Below, piece after piece: positions 12,957 to 22,900 of a stretch of 64,000 nt of DNA. Every line of letters starts with the position of its first letter. The stretch's first letter is position 1. The stretch comes from Zoogloeaceae bacterium (GTDB lineage: Bacteria; Pseudomonadota; Gammaproteobacteria; Burkholderiales; Rhodocyclaceae). The notes beneath the pieces are model-generated. The model searched no databases. It saw only the letters and a program-made list of their open reading frames with translations, and had not been told where the DNA came from. The position numbers and the translations under genes are program-made. The stretch is taken from the NCBI GenBank assembly GCA_024235655.1, contig JACKLY010000003.1:62001-126000 (forward strand), in the 5' to 3' direction.

Positions 12957-13367
12957 ATGCAAACACAGAAGGTCGCACAGAAAGTTGCTTTCGTTGCCGG
13001 CGCCATGGGCGGTATGGGTGCCGCAATCTGCCAGACGCTGGCCCGCGACGGCCTGCGCGTAATCGCCGGCTACCCACCCCGCTTTCGCTTCCGGGACGAA
13101 TGGCTGGCACTGCAACGTGCTGCCGGTTTCGATTTCATGTCGGAAGAGCATGAAATATCCGATGACAGCACCCTTCATTCCTTGCTGGAAAGGATTTCAC
13201 GCGAAATCGGCCCGGTCGAAGTGCTGGTTAACAATGCCGAGATGACACGTTTCAGCAACCTCGCCCGCTTCGCCAGCGAACGGGGTACACGGGTCGTCAG
13301 CATAGAGCCTTGCGAAGGCGCTTACCGCACCCGCGTCTGGTATCCGGAATTACGCACAACGCACTGA
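12957..13367 (+). pseudogene. Truncated short-chain dehydrogenase, PhaB (acetoacetyl-CoA reductase)-like N-terminal half
   Basis: 136 residues, against about 245 for the family. The N-terminal half resembles acetoacetyl-CoA reductases: the cofactor motif GAMGGMG (about residues 16-22), the insert with DEWLALQRAAGFDF, and VEVLVNNAEMTRF, where the family has NNAG. The protein then leaves the family pattern and stops, so the Ser-Tyr-Lys catalytic part is missing and no other frame continues it. Even so, it has an ideal sigma54 promoter and a perfect GGAGGAAG ribosome site. It may be a remnant whose promoter survived, or a short nucleotide-binding protein with a new role. I favour a decayed gene. 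Confidence 0.6.
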
Positions 13368-13386
13368 TCAGCTTCAGCCTTCCGTA

Positions 13387-13408
13387 GCGATGGCTTCTCG
13401 GCCATCGC
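13387..13408. other. Hairpin between the SDR fragment and the sigma54 activator gene
   Basis: GCGATGGC (13387-13394) and GCCATCGC (13401-13408) form a perfect 8-bp stem with a 6-base loop, 20 bases past the SDR stop. No U-tract follows. It may weaken read-through into the regulator gene or simply stabilise the upstream mRNA. Confidence 0.5.
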
Positions 13409-13489
13409 CGTCTCACATTGCAACTGTCTCAATTCCTGGACTTCGGGCGTAAGATAGTCTTTTCTCAGCCACTTGCGCCCTGCCAACCT

Positions 13490-14914
13490 ATGCCATCCCC
13501 TGCCTTTGACTATGCCGATATCCGCGAACGGGCAATGGAATCGCTGTTCGAGGCCTTTGACAGCCTTTGTGAAGGCACCGTGGTCGTCGACCGGGACGCC
13601 AGAATCGTCTGGATCAATGAGCGCTATGCAGCACGCTTTGGCGTCAGCGACGCCAAAGGAACCATCGGCAAGGAGATCGAGGAAATCATCCCCACCTCAC
13701 TGATGCGCGAGGTCGTGCAAACAGGAAAGCCCCTGCTTCTGGACATTCTGGACGTTGCCGGTGAAACCTTTGTCGTCACCCGTATCCCGATCAAGGACGA
13801 TAACGGTCAAACCATCGGCGCCATCGGTTTTGCCCTGTTCGACAAATTGCAGCCCCTGCAGCCGTTCTACAAGCGCCTGCACCGCCTGCAAAACCAGTTG
13901 GCCGCAACACAGCAGCATCTGGCCGCGGAAAGGCGGGCAAAGTACACCTTTTCCAATTACATCGGCAACAGCCCGGCTGCCACTCAAGTCAAGCAACAGG
14001 CACGGCGAGCTGCACAACTCGATGCCAGCGTCCTGCTGCTCGGTGAAACCGGCACCGGCAAGGAACTCCTGGCGCATGCCATCCATGCGGCCTCTGCTCG
14101 GGCCAACCGCCCCTTTGTCGGTTTCAATGTGGCCGCCATCCCGGAAACGTTGCTCGAAGCCGAGTGTTTTGGTGCGGAACCCGGCGCCTACACCGGCGCT
14201 GATAAAAAACCACGCGTCGGAAAATTCGAACTGGCCAACGGCGGCACCCTGTTTCTTGATGAAATCGGCGACATGCCGCTCGTCCTGCAATCAAAACTTC
14301 TTCGCGTGCTGCAGGAAAACGAAGTCGAACCGCTGGGCGGCAACAAGGTCATCAAGATCGACGTGCGCATCATTGCCGCCACCTCACGCGACCTCAAGGC
14401 CGATGTGGAAGCCGGCCGTTTCCGGGCCGATCTTTTCTATCGACTGAATGTACTGACCATCAAGCTGCCACCACTGCGTGACCGGGTAGAGGATTTCGGG
14501 CCGTTATGCGAGCACATTCTGGAACAGATTGCCGCACGCACCCGACTACGACTACGTGAACTGGAGCCAGCCGCCCTGCATTTGCTACAGCGCTGCCAGT
14601 GGCCCGGAAACATCCGCGAATTACGCAACACGCTGGAGCAGGCTTGTATGCTCACTGACGGGGACCAACTCACAACAAACAGCATCCGCAACATTGTCGG
14701 CCCCGAGAGGGAAACCGTGGATGAGCGCACAGTCGTGACGGATGGCGTCAGGCAAAGCTACGAGGAAGCCTTTACCACTTTTGAGCGAAACCTGATTGCA
14801 CAAACACTTCACCAATGCAATGGCAAGGTCACACAGGCCGCCAAACAGCTAGGGCTAGGACGCGCAACCCTGTACAGAAAGATGGCGACGCTGGGCATGC
14901 CCACTCAGGAGTAA
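13490..14914 (+). CDS. Sigma54-dependent Fis-family transcriptional activator with N-terminal PAS domain
   Basis: A 474-residue enhancer-binding protein. PAS domain (about 15-125, GTVVVDRDARIVWINERYAA), AAA+ module (about 160-390) with Walker A GETGTGKE (about 185), a GAYTGA version of the sigma54-contacting GAFTGA loop (about 232), Walker B GGTLFLDEIGDM, and a C-terminal Fis-type helix-turn-helix (GKVTQAAKQLGLGRATLYRK). There is no receiver domain, so the PAS domain probably senses a small ligand or redox state. Two sigma54 promoters, upstream and downstream of it, are obvious targets. The start is uncertain: no good ribosome site precedes 13490, and 13535 is an alternative. Confidence 0.9.
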   Translation: MPSPAFDYADIRERAMESLFEAFDSLCEGTVVVDRDARIVWINERYAARFGVSDAKGTIGKEIEEIIPTSLMREVVQTGKPLLLDILDVAGETFVVTRIPIKDDNGQTIGAIGFALFDKLQPLQPFYKRLHRLQNQLAATQQHLAAERRAKYTFSNYIGNSPAATQVKQQARRAAQLDASVLLLGETGTGKELLAHAIHAASARANRPFVGFNVAAIPETLLEAECFGAEPGAYTGADKKPRVGKFELANGGTLFLDEIGDMPLVLQSKLLRVLQENEVEPLGGNKVIKIDVRIIAATSRDLKADVEAGRFRADLFYRLNVLTIKLPPLRDRVEDFGPLCEHILEQIAARTRLRLRELEPAALHLLQRCQWPGNIRELRNTLEQACMLTDGDQLTTNSIRNIVGPERETVDERTVVTDGVRQSYEEAFTTFERNLIAQTLHQCNGKVTQAAKQLGLGRATLYRKMATLGMPTQE

Positions 14915-15064
14915 GACATCCCGATACCGGGATGAATCCCGAATCAGAGACAGCCTGTAATGGCAGCGACCTGAATGCGGATTTCAGATTTTCGTCCCGG
15001 ATTCGCGACAAAAGGCAATATATACCCCCTTCATATATCACTTTATTTCAACAACTTAGCAAAC

Positions 15065-15079
15065 TGGCACCATATCTGC
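15065..15079 (+). promoter_or_regulatory. Sigma54 promoter of the binding-protein gene
   Basis: TGGCACC (15065-15071), four bases, CTGC (15076-15079) fits the sigma54 -24/-12 pattern with one mismatch in each half, about 52 bases before the ATG at 15132. The 25 bases ending in TGGCAC (15046-15070) match 21 of 25 bases at the same place upstream of the other sigma54 promoter (12875-12899), so the two promoters share an extended element. Confidence 0.75.
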
Positions 15080-15131
15080 TGTGGAAAGCATAGGTAAAAA
15101 AACCAACGCCATTTCCACCAAAGGAGCCAGC

Positions 15132-16292
15132 ATGACCAGAATCACCCATCTCAATCCTCGGCGACAACACTGGCGCCAGCTTCTGGCCGTACTGTCACTC
15201 GCCTGTCTCAGCTGGAGCACACAGGCGGCTGACATTGTTGTTGGTCAGGTTGCGCCGCTGTCAGGCGTTCTCGCCAGCACCGGCAAGGACATGGTGCTTG
15301 GTGCAAAAATCTACTTCGACCACATCAACGCCACGGGCGGGATCAATGGCAATCAGCTCAAACACATCGTGCTTGATGATGGCTACAAGGTTGATGAAAC
15401 CCTGCGCCTGACTGAAGAACTGATCGAAAAACACAAAGCTGTTGCCCTGATCGGTCTGGCCGGGACTGCCAACGTTGGCGAGGTGCTCAAACGCGGCTTG
15501 CTGGAAAAGGGAAAGCTTGCCCTGGTCGCCCCCTATACCGGCGGCGAGAATCTTCGCACGGCGAGCAATCGCAACATTTTCCACATCCGGGCCGGCTATG
15601 CCGACGAAGCCGAGCACATGGTCGACCACCTCGTCACCCTCGGTGTCAAACACATCGCCGTCTTCTATCAGAATGACGGTTTTGGTGAAGCCGGCAAAAA
15701 AGGGGTCGAAAAAGCGCTCGACAAACGCGGCCTGAAACTGGCGGCAAGTGCCACCTACGAACGAAATACCGACGAAGTTTCGACCGCCGTTGCGACAATC
15801 CGCAAATCCGAAGCTGGTGCTGTCATCATGATTTCAGTCAACCGTTCTACCGCTGCCTTTGCCAAGGCTTACCGGGAAATCGGCGGAAGTGCACAACTAT
15901 TGAACATATCCGTTGTCGATGCCGGGCAACTGGTCAAACTCTCTGGCGCACCAGCTGTACATGGCTTGGGTATCAGCCAGGTGATGCCTTTCCCTTATTC
16001 CGAAACCTTGCCAGTCACCCGCGAGTTCCGGAAATTATTCGCCAAATATGCCCCGGCCGACGCAAGGATTTCGTATACCAATTTCGAGGAGTTTATCGGT
16101 GCCAAGGTGCTTGTTGAAGCGATTCGCCGGTCGGGAAACACACCGAGCCCCGAGAAAATCCTGCAGTCGCTGGAAACACTCGGCAACCATGACTTTGGCG
16201 GATTCACCATCAACTTTTCGCCGGAGAATCGTATTGGCTCACGTTTCGTCGAGGTTACCGTCATCGCCAGAAACGGGAAGCTGCTGCGCTAG
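15132..16292 (+). CDS. Orphan branched-chain amino acid/amide-type ABC substrate-binding protein
   Basis: A 386-residue periplasmic binding protein (Peripla_BP_6, LivJ/amide type). Signal peptide about 1-36 ending STQA-ADIVVG. Typical segments: GQVAPLSGVLASTGKDM, AVALIGLAGTANVG, HIAVFYQNDGFGEAG, and the C-terminal SRFVEVTVIARNGKLLR. The start at 15132 was chosen over an upstream in-frame ATG because AAGGAG lies directly before it. No permease or ATPase genes are near; the gene follows a sigma54 activator and precedes a CoA-transferase and a chemoreceptor, so it may act as a sensory binding protein. It is clearly paralogous to the gene at 49950. Confidence 0.9.
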   Translation: MTRITHLNPRRQHWRQLLAVLSLACLSWSTQAADIVVGQVAPLSGVLASTGKDMVLGAKIYFDHINATGGINGNQLKHIVLDDGYKVDETLRLTEELIEKHKAVALIGLAGTANVGEVLKRGLLEKGKLALVAPYTGGENLRTASNRNIFHIRAGYADEAEHMVDHLVTLGVKHIAVFYQNDGFGEAGKKGVEKALDKRGLKLAASATYERNTDEVSTAVATIRKSEAGAVIMISVNRSTAAFAKAYREIGGSAQLLNISVVDAGQLVKLSGAPAVHGLGISQVMPFPYSETLPVTREFRKLFAKYAPADARISYTNFEEFIGAKVLVEAIRRSGNTPSPEKILQSLETLGNHDFGGFTINFSPENRIGSRFVEVTVIARNGKLLR

Positions 16293-16451
16293 GTGTTATT
16301 TGCGTCATGAAAATCGCCGGATATCCCCCGTGCTTGAAAGATTCCGCCATATGAAAAACGACACAGACCATGCCGTTGCGCTACGCTACAGGTATTAGCA
16401 CGAGACCATGCAATCCGAAGGCTTGCTGACTTAATGGAACAAGGACACCCC

Positions 16452-18083
16452 ATGCAGAACCAACCCACCACCTCAGCCACCACTGAAAAACCAAGCAAGG
16501 TCGTCAGTGCCGCTGCCGCCGTTCGTCGCATTGCCGATGGTGATACCGTTGCCACCGGTGGTTTTGTCGGTATCGGATTCGCCGAAAACATTGCTGTTGC
16601 ACTGGAAAAACGTTTTCTTGGCGAAGATCCGCAAAGCGCAGCAGGCTCTCCCCGTAACCTGACACTGTTCTACGCAGCAGGCCAGGGCGACGGCAAGGAT
16701 CGCGGCCTCAATCACCTGGGGCATGAAGGCCTGGTCAAACGCGTCGTAGGCGGCCATTGGGGGCTGGTGCCCAAGCTGCAGAAACTGGCAGTCGATAACA
16801 AGATTGAAGGCTACAACCTGCCGCAGGGTGTCATCACCCATCTCTTTCGCGACATCGCCGGTGGCAAGCCGGCGCAGATCTCTCGTGTCGGACTCGGTAC
16901 CTTTGTTGACCCGCGCCATGGTGGAGGGAAAATCAATGCCTGCACGACGGAAGATCTGGTTTCATTGATCGAGATCGGCGGTGAGGACTACCTGATGTAC
17001 AAGACCTTCCCGGTCAATGTCGGCATCATCCGCGGCACAACCGCCGACCTGGATGGCAATGTCACGATGGAAAAAGAAGCATTGACACTGGAAGCGCTGG
17101 CCATCGCCATGGCCGCCCACAATTCCGGTGGAACGGTCATCGTACAGGTCGAGCGGGTGGCCGAGCGTGGCACCCTCAATCCAAGACAGGTGAAGATCCC
17201 CGGCATTCTGGTTGATTGTGTGGTGGTTGCCGAAAAACCGGAATACCACATGCAGACCTTTGCCGAAGCCTACAGCCCGGCATTTTCTGGGGAGATACGC
17301 ATCCCCATGTCCTCCATTGCGCCAATGGCCATGGATGAGCGCAAGATCATCGCGCGTCGGGCAGCCTTTGAATTGAAACCGAACAGCGTCGTCAATCTTG
17401 GCATCGGCATGCCGGAGGGCGTCTCCAGTGTCGCCGCCGAAGAAAATGTCATCGACCTGCTCACACTGACGGCCGAACCTGGTGTTGTGGGCGGCATTCC
17501 GGCATCCGGCCTCAATTTCGGTGCGGCAGTGAATACTGACGCCATCATCGATCAGCCCTACCAGTTCGACTTCTACGATGGTGGTGGTCTGGATACCACT
17601 TTTCTTGGTCTGGCACAGGCCGATGCCGAAGGCAATCTCAACGTTTCGAAATTTGGCCCACGCCTGGCCGGTGCCGGTGGCTTCATTAATATCAGCCAGA
17701 ACGCCAAGACCGTTGTATTTGTCGGCACCTTCACTGCCGGTGATCTTGAAATTCGTATCGTTGATGGCCAACTCATCATTGCACGCGAAGGGAAGACTCG
17801 GAAATTCGTCAAGGAAGTCGAACACCGCACCTTCAGTGGCAGTTACGCCGCGAAATGTGGCCAGACCGTGCTTTATGTCACCGAGCGTTGCGTATTCCGC
17901 CTGACTCCTGAAGGAATCGAGCTGATCGAAATTGCGCCCGGTATTGACCTGGAACGCGACATCCTTGGCCAGATGGATTTCAGACCGGCGATCAGCACCA
18001 ATCTGAGCCTGATGGATCCACGCATTTTTGCCAATGCAAACATGGGATTGCGTGCCGACATCATGGCGCATTCATCTTCATGA
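16452..18083 (+). CDS. Acyl-CoA:acetate/3-ketoacid CoA-transferase (family I, YdiF/propionate CoA-transferase type)
   Basis: A 543-residue protein with both halves of a family I CoA-transferase fused: the alpha-like part begins [24 protein letters not shown], and the beta-like part holds [20 protein letters not shown], where Glu342 is the expected catalytic glutamate forming the enzyme-CoA thioester. The family moves CoA between acetate, propionate, acetoacetate and similar acids. The start at 16452 has AAGGAC upstream; an in-frame ATG six codons earlier lacks a site. Neighbours (PhaB-like remnant, sigma54 activator, orphan binding protein) suggest short-chain or hydroxy-acid metabolism, but the substrate cannot be read from sequence. 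Confidence 0.88.
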   Translation: MQNQPTTSATTEKPSKVVSAAAAVRRIADGDTVATGGFVGIGFAENIAVALEKRFLGEDPQSAAGSPRNLTLFYAAGQGDGKDRGLNHLGHEGLVKRVVGGHWGLVPKLQKLAVDNKIEGYNLPQGVITHLFRDIAGGKPAQISRVGLGTFVDPRHGGGKINACTTEDLVSLIEIGGEDYLMYKTFPVNVGIIRGTTADLDGNVTMEKEALTLEALAIAMAAHNSGGTVIVQVERVAERGTLNPRQVKIPGILVDCVVVAEKPEYHMQTFAEAYSPAFSGEIRIPMSSIAPMAMDERKIIARRAAFELKPNSVVNLGIGMPEGVSSVAAEENVIDLLTLTAEPGVVGGIPASGLNFGAAVNTDAIIDQPYQFDFYDGGGLDTTFLGLAQADAEGNLNVSKFGPRLAGAGGFINISQNAKTVVFVGTFTAGDLEIRIVDGQLIIAREGKTRKFVKEVEHRTFSGSYAAKCGQTVLYVTERCVFRLTPEGIELIEIAPGIDLERDILGQMDFRPAISTNLSLMDPRIFANANMGLRADIMAHSSS

Positions 18084-18116
18084 GCCTGTTTTGAATGCCA
18101 TTCAGGGAACTTACAC

Positions 18117-18144
18117 TTGCAAAATATGACTTAAGGCATAGAAT
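18117..18144 (+). promoter_or_regulatory. Sigma70-like promoter of the chemoreceptor gene
   Basis: TTGCAA (18117-18122), a 16-base spacer and TAGAAT (18139-18144) resemble -35 and -10 boxes, about 50 bases before the chemoreceptor start. No sigma28-type flagellar promoter was seen here. Confidence 0.45.
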
Positions 18145-18193
18145 CTAAAAAGAGTCTATTCATTTGTCTTAATTTTTCAAGAGGGAGCGACTC

Positions 18194-19834
18194 ATGAGCG
18201 CATCTACTGGCATGTCATTACGCACCAAGTTGAACACTCTCTCGTTTGGCACCATTGCTGCCTTGGCCGTGTTGTTCGCGATTGTGCTCAACAACGAGAA
18301 AACGCAGCTCATGCAAGATCGTCAACAAAAGATCGAAGCCTTGGTTGACGCTGCTTACACAACCATCGGCCACTTCGAAAAAGAAGCGCGTGAAGGCCGG
18401 ATGTCGGTTGACGAAGCCAAGAAATTCGCCAAGGACGCAGTGCGGGCAATGCGCTACGAAAAAGTCGAGTATTTCTGGATCAACGACCTGAACCACATCA
18501 TGATCATGCATGCGGTCAAGCCTGAACTTGACGGCAAGAATCTTGATCAACTGAAGGACAAGAACGGTAAATTGCTGTTTGTCGAGTTCAACAAGGTGGT
18601 CAAGGCACAGGGCTCCGGCTTTGTTGATTATCTCTGGCCAAAACCAGGGCAGGACGCACCGGCACCCAAGCTGTCCTTCGTCAAGGGTTTCGAACCTTGG
18701 GGCTGGGTCATTGGTACCGGCATCTATATCGATGACGTCGACGCCCTCTTCCGTCAACAGGCGACCAAATTCCTGGCATGGGGCTTGGCCATTGGCGGCG
18801 CCATTGCACTGGCACTGTTCCTCGTTGGCCGCAATATCGTCAATACGCTGGGCGGAGATCCGGAGTACGCCGCCGAGATCACCCGACGCATCGCTGCCGG
18901 CAATCTCACTACCGATGTCCGCTGTGCCCCCGGTGATAAAAACAGCCTGCTTGCCGGCATGAAGGAAATGCAGGATACCTTGCGCAAGATGATTACCGAG
19001 ATTGTGGCGGGAGCCGAACGCCTCGCCAGTTCATCCGGTGATCTGCTACATGCCTCGGAAGAAGTCGCCATGCGTTCCCGCCAGCAAAGCGAAGCGGCCT
19101 CGGCCATGGCGGCTGCCGTCGAGGAAATGACAGTCAGTATCGATCAGGTGGCACACAACGCCAGCGAAGCACATGGCATTTCCCAGGATGCAAGCAGCAC
19201 CTCGGAGCGAGGCACCAGCATCATCCAGAACGCCGCCGAGGAAATGCGCCAGATTGCCGATGCGGTTCATTCCTCCTCAAAAATCATTCAGGAGCTGGGG
19301 CAGCAATCGGATCAGATCACATCCATCGTCAACACCATCCGCGAAATTGCCGACCAGACCAACCTGCTCGCCCTCAACGCCGCCATTGAGGCAGCACGTG
19401 CCGGTGAACAAGGGCGAGGATTTGCCGTGGTGGCCGATGAAGTGCGCAAGCTGGCTGAACGTACCAGCCTGTCCACCACCGAAATTGGCAGCATGGTCGG
19501 CAAGATCCAGACCGGAACCCGCAATGCGGTTGCCAGCATGGAAGCAGGCGTTGGCCAGGCCAGCACAGGAGTCGAACTGGCCAACGAAGCGGGCCAATCG
19601 ATCGTCCGGATTCGTGACGGGGCGATGCGCGTTGTCGCCGTTGTCAACGACATTTCCTCATCGATCAGGGAGCAAAGTGCAGCCTCCAGCGATATCGCCA
19701 AGAATATCGAGACTATCGCCCAGATGTCGGAAGAAAGCGCAGAGGCCGTACAACACACCACTGACGCGGCACGACACCTGCAGGAACTGTCAGAATCGCT
19801 GCATACGGCTGTCAGCCGCTTCAAGGTCAGTTGA
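18194..19834 (+). CDS. Methyl-accepting chemotaxis protein with single Cache sensor
   Basis: A 546-residue chemoreceptor. First membrane helix about 14-33, a periplasmic sCache_2-type ligand domain (about 34-190; YFWINDLNHIMIMHAVKPEL and FEPWGWVIGTGIYIDDVD are characteristic), second helix about 194-215, HAMP-like region, then a long cytoplasmic coiled coil with the signalling tip EIADQTNLLALNAAIEAARA. sCache_2 receptors often bind small organic acids. GGGAG precedes the start. It is separately promoted but follows the CoA-transferase and orphan binding protein, consistent with taxis towards a related compound. A terminator follows. Confidence 0.95.
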   Translation: MSASTGMSLRTKLNTLSFGTIAALAVLFAIVLNNEKTQLMQDRQQKIEALVDAAYTTIGHFEKEAREGRMSVDEAKKFAKDAVRAMRYEKVEYFWINDLNHIMIMHAVKPELDGKNLDQLKDKNGKLLFVEFNKVVKAQGSGFVDYLWPKPGQDAPAPKLSFVKGFEPWGWVIGTGIYIDDVDALFRQQATKFLAWGLAIGGAIALALFLVGRNIVNTLGGDPEYAAEITRRIAAGNLTTDVRCAPGDKNSLLAGMKEMQDTLRKMITEIVAGAERLASSSGDLLHASEEVAMRSRQQSEAASAMAAAVEEMTVSIDQVAHNASEAHGISQDASSTSERGTSIIQNAAEEMRQIADAVHSSSKIIQELGQQSDQITSIVNTIREIADQTNLLALNAAIEAARAGEQGRGFAVVADEVRKLAERTSLSTTEIGSMVGKIQTGTRNAVASMEAGVGQASTGVELANEAGQSIVRIRDGAMRVVAVVNDISSSIREQSAASSDIAKNIETIAQMSEESAEAVQHTTDAARHLQELSESLHTAVSRFKVS

Positions 19835-19860
19835 TCGACCGCGGCTAAGCTCACCGGAAA

Positions 19861-19907
19861 CGGGGGCGCGCATGGGAGACCCGATCCCTGCACGCCCCCG
19901 TTTTTTT
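19861..19907 (+). terminator. Intrinsic terminator after the chemoreceptor gene
   Basis: CGGGGGCG (19861-19868) pairs with CGCCCCCG (19893-19900), with inner pairing in the loop, and seven T residues follow directly (19901-19907). It lies 27 bases past the stop codon and before mfd. Confidence 0.9.
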
Positions 19908-19979
19908 CAGGCGGCGTAAGCCTGCCGCTATAATTCCACCCCCGTGCCGCATACCCGCACCACAGCCTACCGTTCTTCC

Positions 19980-22900
19980 ATGCTCCTGCCTTTACCCGCC
20001 CTGCCCCGATCCGAACAGCGCATCACGCTACCTGCCCTGTCCGGATCAGCCGACGCCGCCGCTCTTGCCGATCTGGCCATGCAGGCGGAAGGAAAAAGGC
20101 TGCTGGTTGTCCTCACGGCCAACGCGGCCGATGCGCAGCGTCTGCTCGAAGAAATCCCCGGCTTCGCCCCGGCAACCCGTGTCAAATTGCTGCCGGACTG
20201 GGAAACCCTGCCTTACGACAGTTTTTCCCCGCACCACGATCTGGTCTCGGAACGCCTGGCCACGCTCTATGCGATCTCCCGAAAAGAGTGCGACATTCTG
20301 CTGCTTCCGGCCTCCACCGCGCTTTACCGCCTTTCGCCACCGGCCTGGCTGGCGGCCTATACGTTCTTCATCCGCAAGGGTGAAACGCTGGATACCGAGC
20401 AACTGCGGCAGCAGCTGACGCTTGCCGGCTATGCGCATGTCACCCAGGTTGTTTCTCCCGGTGAATACTCCGTGCGGGGGGGGCTGATCGACCTGTTCCC
20501 GATGGGCTCCCAGTTACCCTACCGGCTGGATCTGTTTGACGACCTGGTTGAACACATCAAGACCTTCGATGTCGACAGCCAGCGTACCCTCTACCCGGTT
20601 GCAGAAATCCGCATGTTGCCGGCACGCGAATTTCCCCTCGACGATGCGGGCAGAGCCCGGTTCCGCCAGCGCTTCCGCGAAGTCTTTGAAGGTGACCCGG
20701 CCAAATCCGGCATCTACCGCGACATCTCGGCCGGCACACCTTCTGCCGGGATCGAATACTGGTTGCCACTGTTTTTTGAAGAAACAGCGACCATTTTCGA
20801 TTACCTCGGCAGCGATGCAGTACTCTGCCTGCACAACGATGTGCCGGAAGCGATCCGCGGTTTCTGGCGTGATACCCAGTCGCGTTATCAGATGCTTTCC
20901 GGTGACAAGTCACGCCCCCTGCTCGCGCCCAATGCACTGTTCCTGAGCGAAGAACAGTTTTTTGTCGCTGCCCGCCCTCACGGCCGGGTTGATCTGACGA
21001 CGAAAAGTGATGGCCAACCGGCCACCGGTGCATTGCCAGCTGTCGCCATTGAGCGCCGCGCCGACGACCCACTGCAGGCACTGAAGCAGTTCATTGACGG
21101 GTTTTCCGGCCGGGTTCTGCTCATGGCCGAGTCGCCCGGTCGTCGTGAAACACTGGCCGAGCTGCTTGGCGAATACGAGGTCAAGACAGAAGCCGTTGCC
21201 GACATTCAGGCATTCCTCGACGGCAAGCAGCGCTGTGCACTTTGTGCCGGCCCGCTTTTTTCCGGCTTTATCGCCGGCGACATTGCCATCATCACCGAAG
21301 CCGAGCTCTATGCCGGCAGCCCGTCGGCCAAGGCCCGCCGCGCACAGCGCGATGCCCAGCGCAAGGCCTCGCTGGACAACTGGCTGCGTGACCTGACTGA
21401 ACTCAAGGTTGGCGATCCGGTTGTGCACGAACAACATGGCATTGGCCGCTACCAGGGTCTGCTCCACCTCGATCTTGGCGAAGGTGATACCGAGTTTCTC
21501 GAACTGCACTACGCCAACGAATCCAAGCTCTATGTGCCGGTTTCGCAACTGCACGTCATCTCGCGCTACTCCGGTAATGAACCGGATGCAGCCCCCTTGC
21601 ACGCCCTCGGTTCACAGCAGTGGGAAAAAGCCAAACGCAAGGCAGCCCAGCAGGCGCGCGACACCGCCGCCGAATTGCTGGCGTTGTACGCCGTGCGTGC
21701 TGCCCGCAAGGGACACGCCTTCGAATTCAAGGCACATGACTACGATGCCTTTGCCGACGGTTTCGGTTTCGAGGAAACCGCCGACCAGACCAATGCCATC
21801 GCCGCCGTCATCGAAGACATGAAATCGGGCAGGCCGATGGATCGGCTGGTCTGCGGCGATGTCGGCTTTGGCAAGACCGAGGTTGCGTTGCGCGCTGCCT
21901 TCTGTGCCGTGGCCGGCGGCAAGCAGGTGGCCGTGCTGTGCCCGACCACCCTGCTTTGCGAACAGCACTACCAGACCTTTGCCGACCGATTTGCCGACTG
22001 GCCGCTACGTGTGGCCGAGCTGTCGCGCTTCAAGACGGCCAAGGAAAGTGCTCAGGCGATTGCCGAACTGGCCGAAGGCAAGATCGACATCATCATCGGC
22101 ACCCACAAGCTGCTGTCCAAGGAGATCCGTTTCAAGCGCCTTGGCCTGGTCGTCATCGACGAGGAGCACCGGTTTGGTGTGCGCCAGAAGGAAGGGCTGA
22201 AGAACCTGCGCGCCGAAGTGGACGTGCTGACACTGACCGCAACGCCGATTCCGCGAACTTTGGCCATGTCGCTTGAAGGCCTGCGCGATTTCTCGGTGAT
22301 TGCCACGGCACCGCAGAAGCGACTGGCGATCAAGACCTTTGTTTCGCGCCTGTCCGACGGCATCATCCGCGAAGCGGTGCTGCGCGAACTGAAGCGCGGT
22401 GGCCAGGTGTACTTCCTGCACAACGAGGTCGACACCATCGAGAACATGCGCGAGAAGTTGACCAAGCTGGTGCCGGAAGCGCGCATCGTCGTCGGCCACG
22501 GCCAGCTGAACGAGCGCGAGCTGGAACGCGTGATGCGCGACTTCACCCAGCAGCGCGCCAACCTGCTGCTGTGCACGACGATCATCGAAACCGGCATCGA
22601 CAACCCGCACGCCAACACCATCCTGATCAACCGTGCCGAAAAATTCGGCCTTGCCCAGCTGCACCAGTTGCGCGGCCGCGTCGGTCGTTCGCACCACCAG
22701 GCCTACGCCTACCTGCTGACGCACGATGAAGGCGGCCTGACCAAGCAGGCCAAGCAGCGGCTGGAAGCCATTCAGGCCATGGAAGAACTCGGTTCCGGTT
22801 TCTATCTGGCCATGCACGATCTGGAAATCCGCGGTGCCGGCGAAGTGCTTGGCGACAACCAGTCGGGCGAAATGCAGGAAGTCGGCTTCAATCTGTTTAC

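Noticed and set aside
16396..16412. TAGCACG...CATGCA before the CoA-transferase gene as a third sigma54 promoter
   Set aside because: The -24 GG is lost and the spacing to GC is one base too long; sigma54 promoters tolerate spacing changes poorly.
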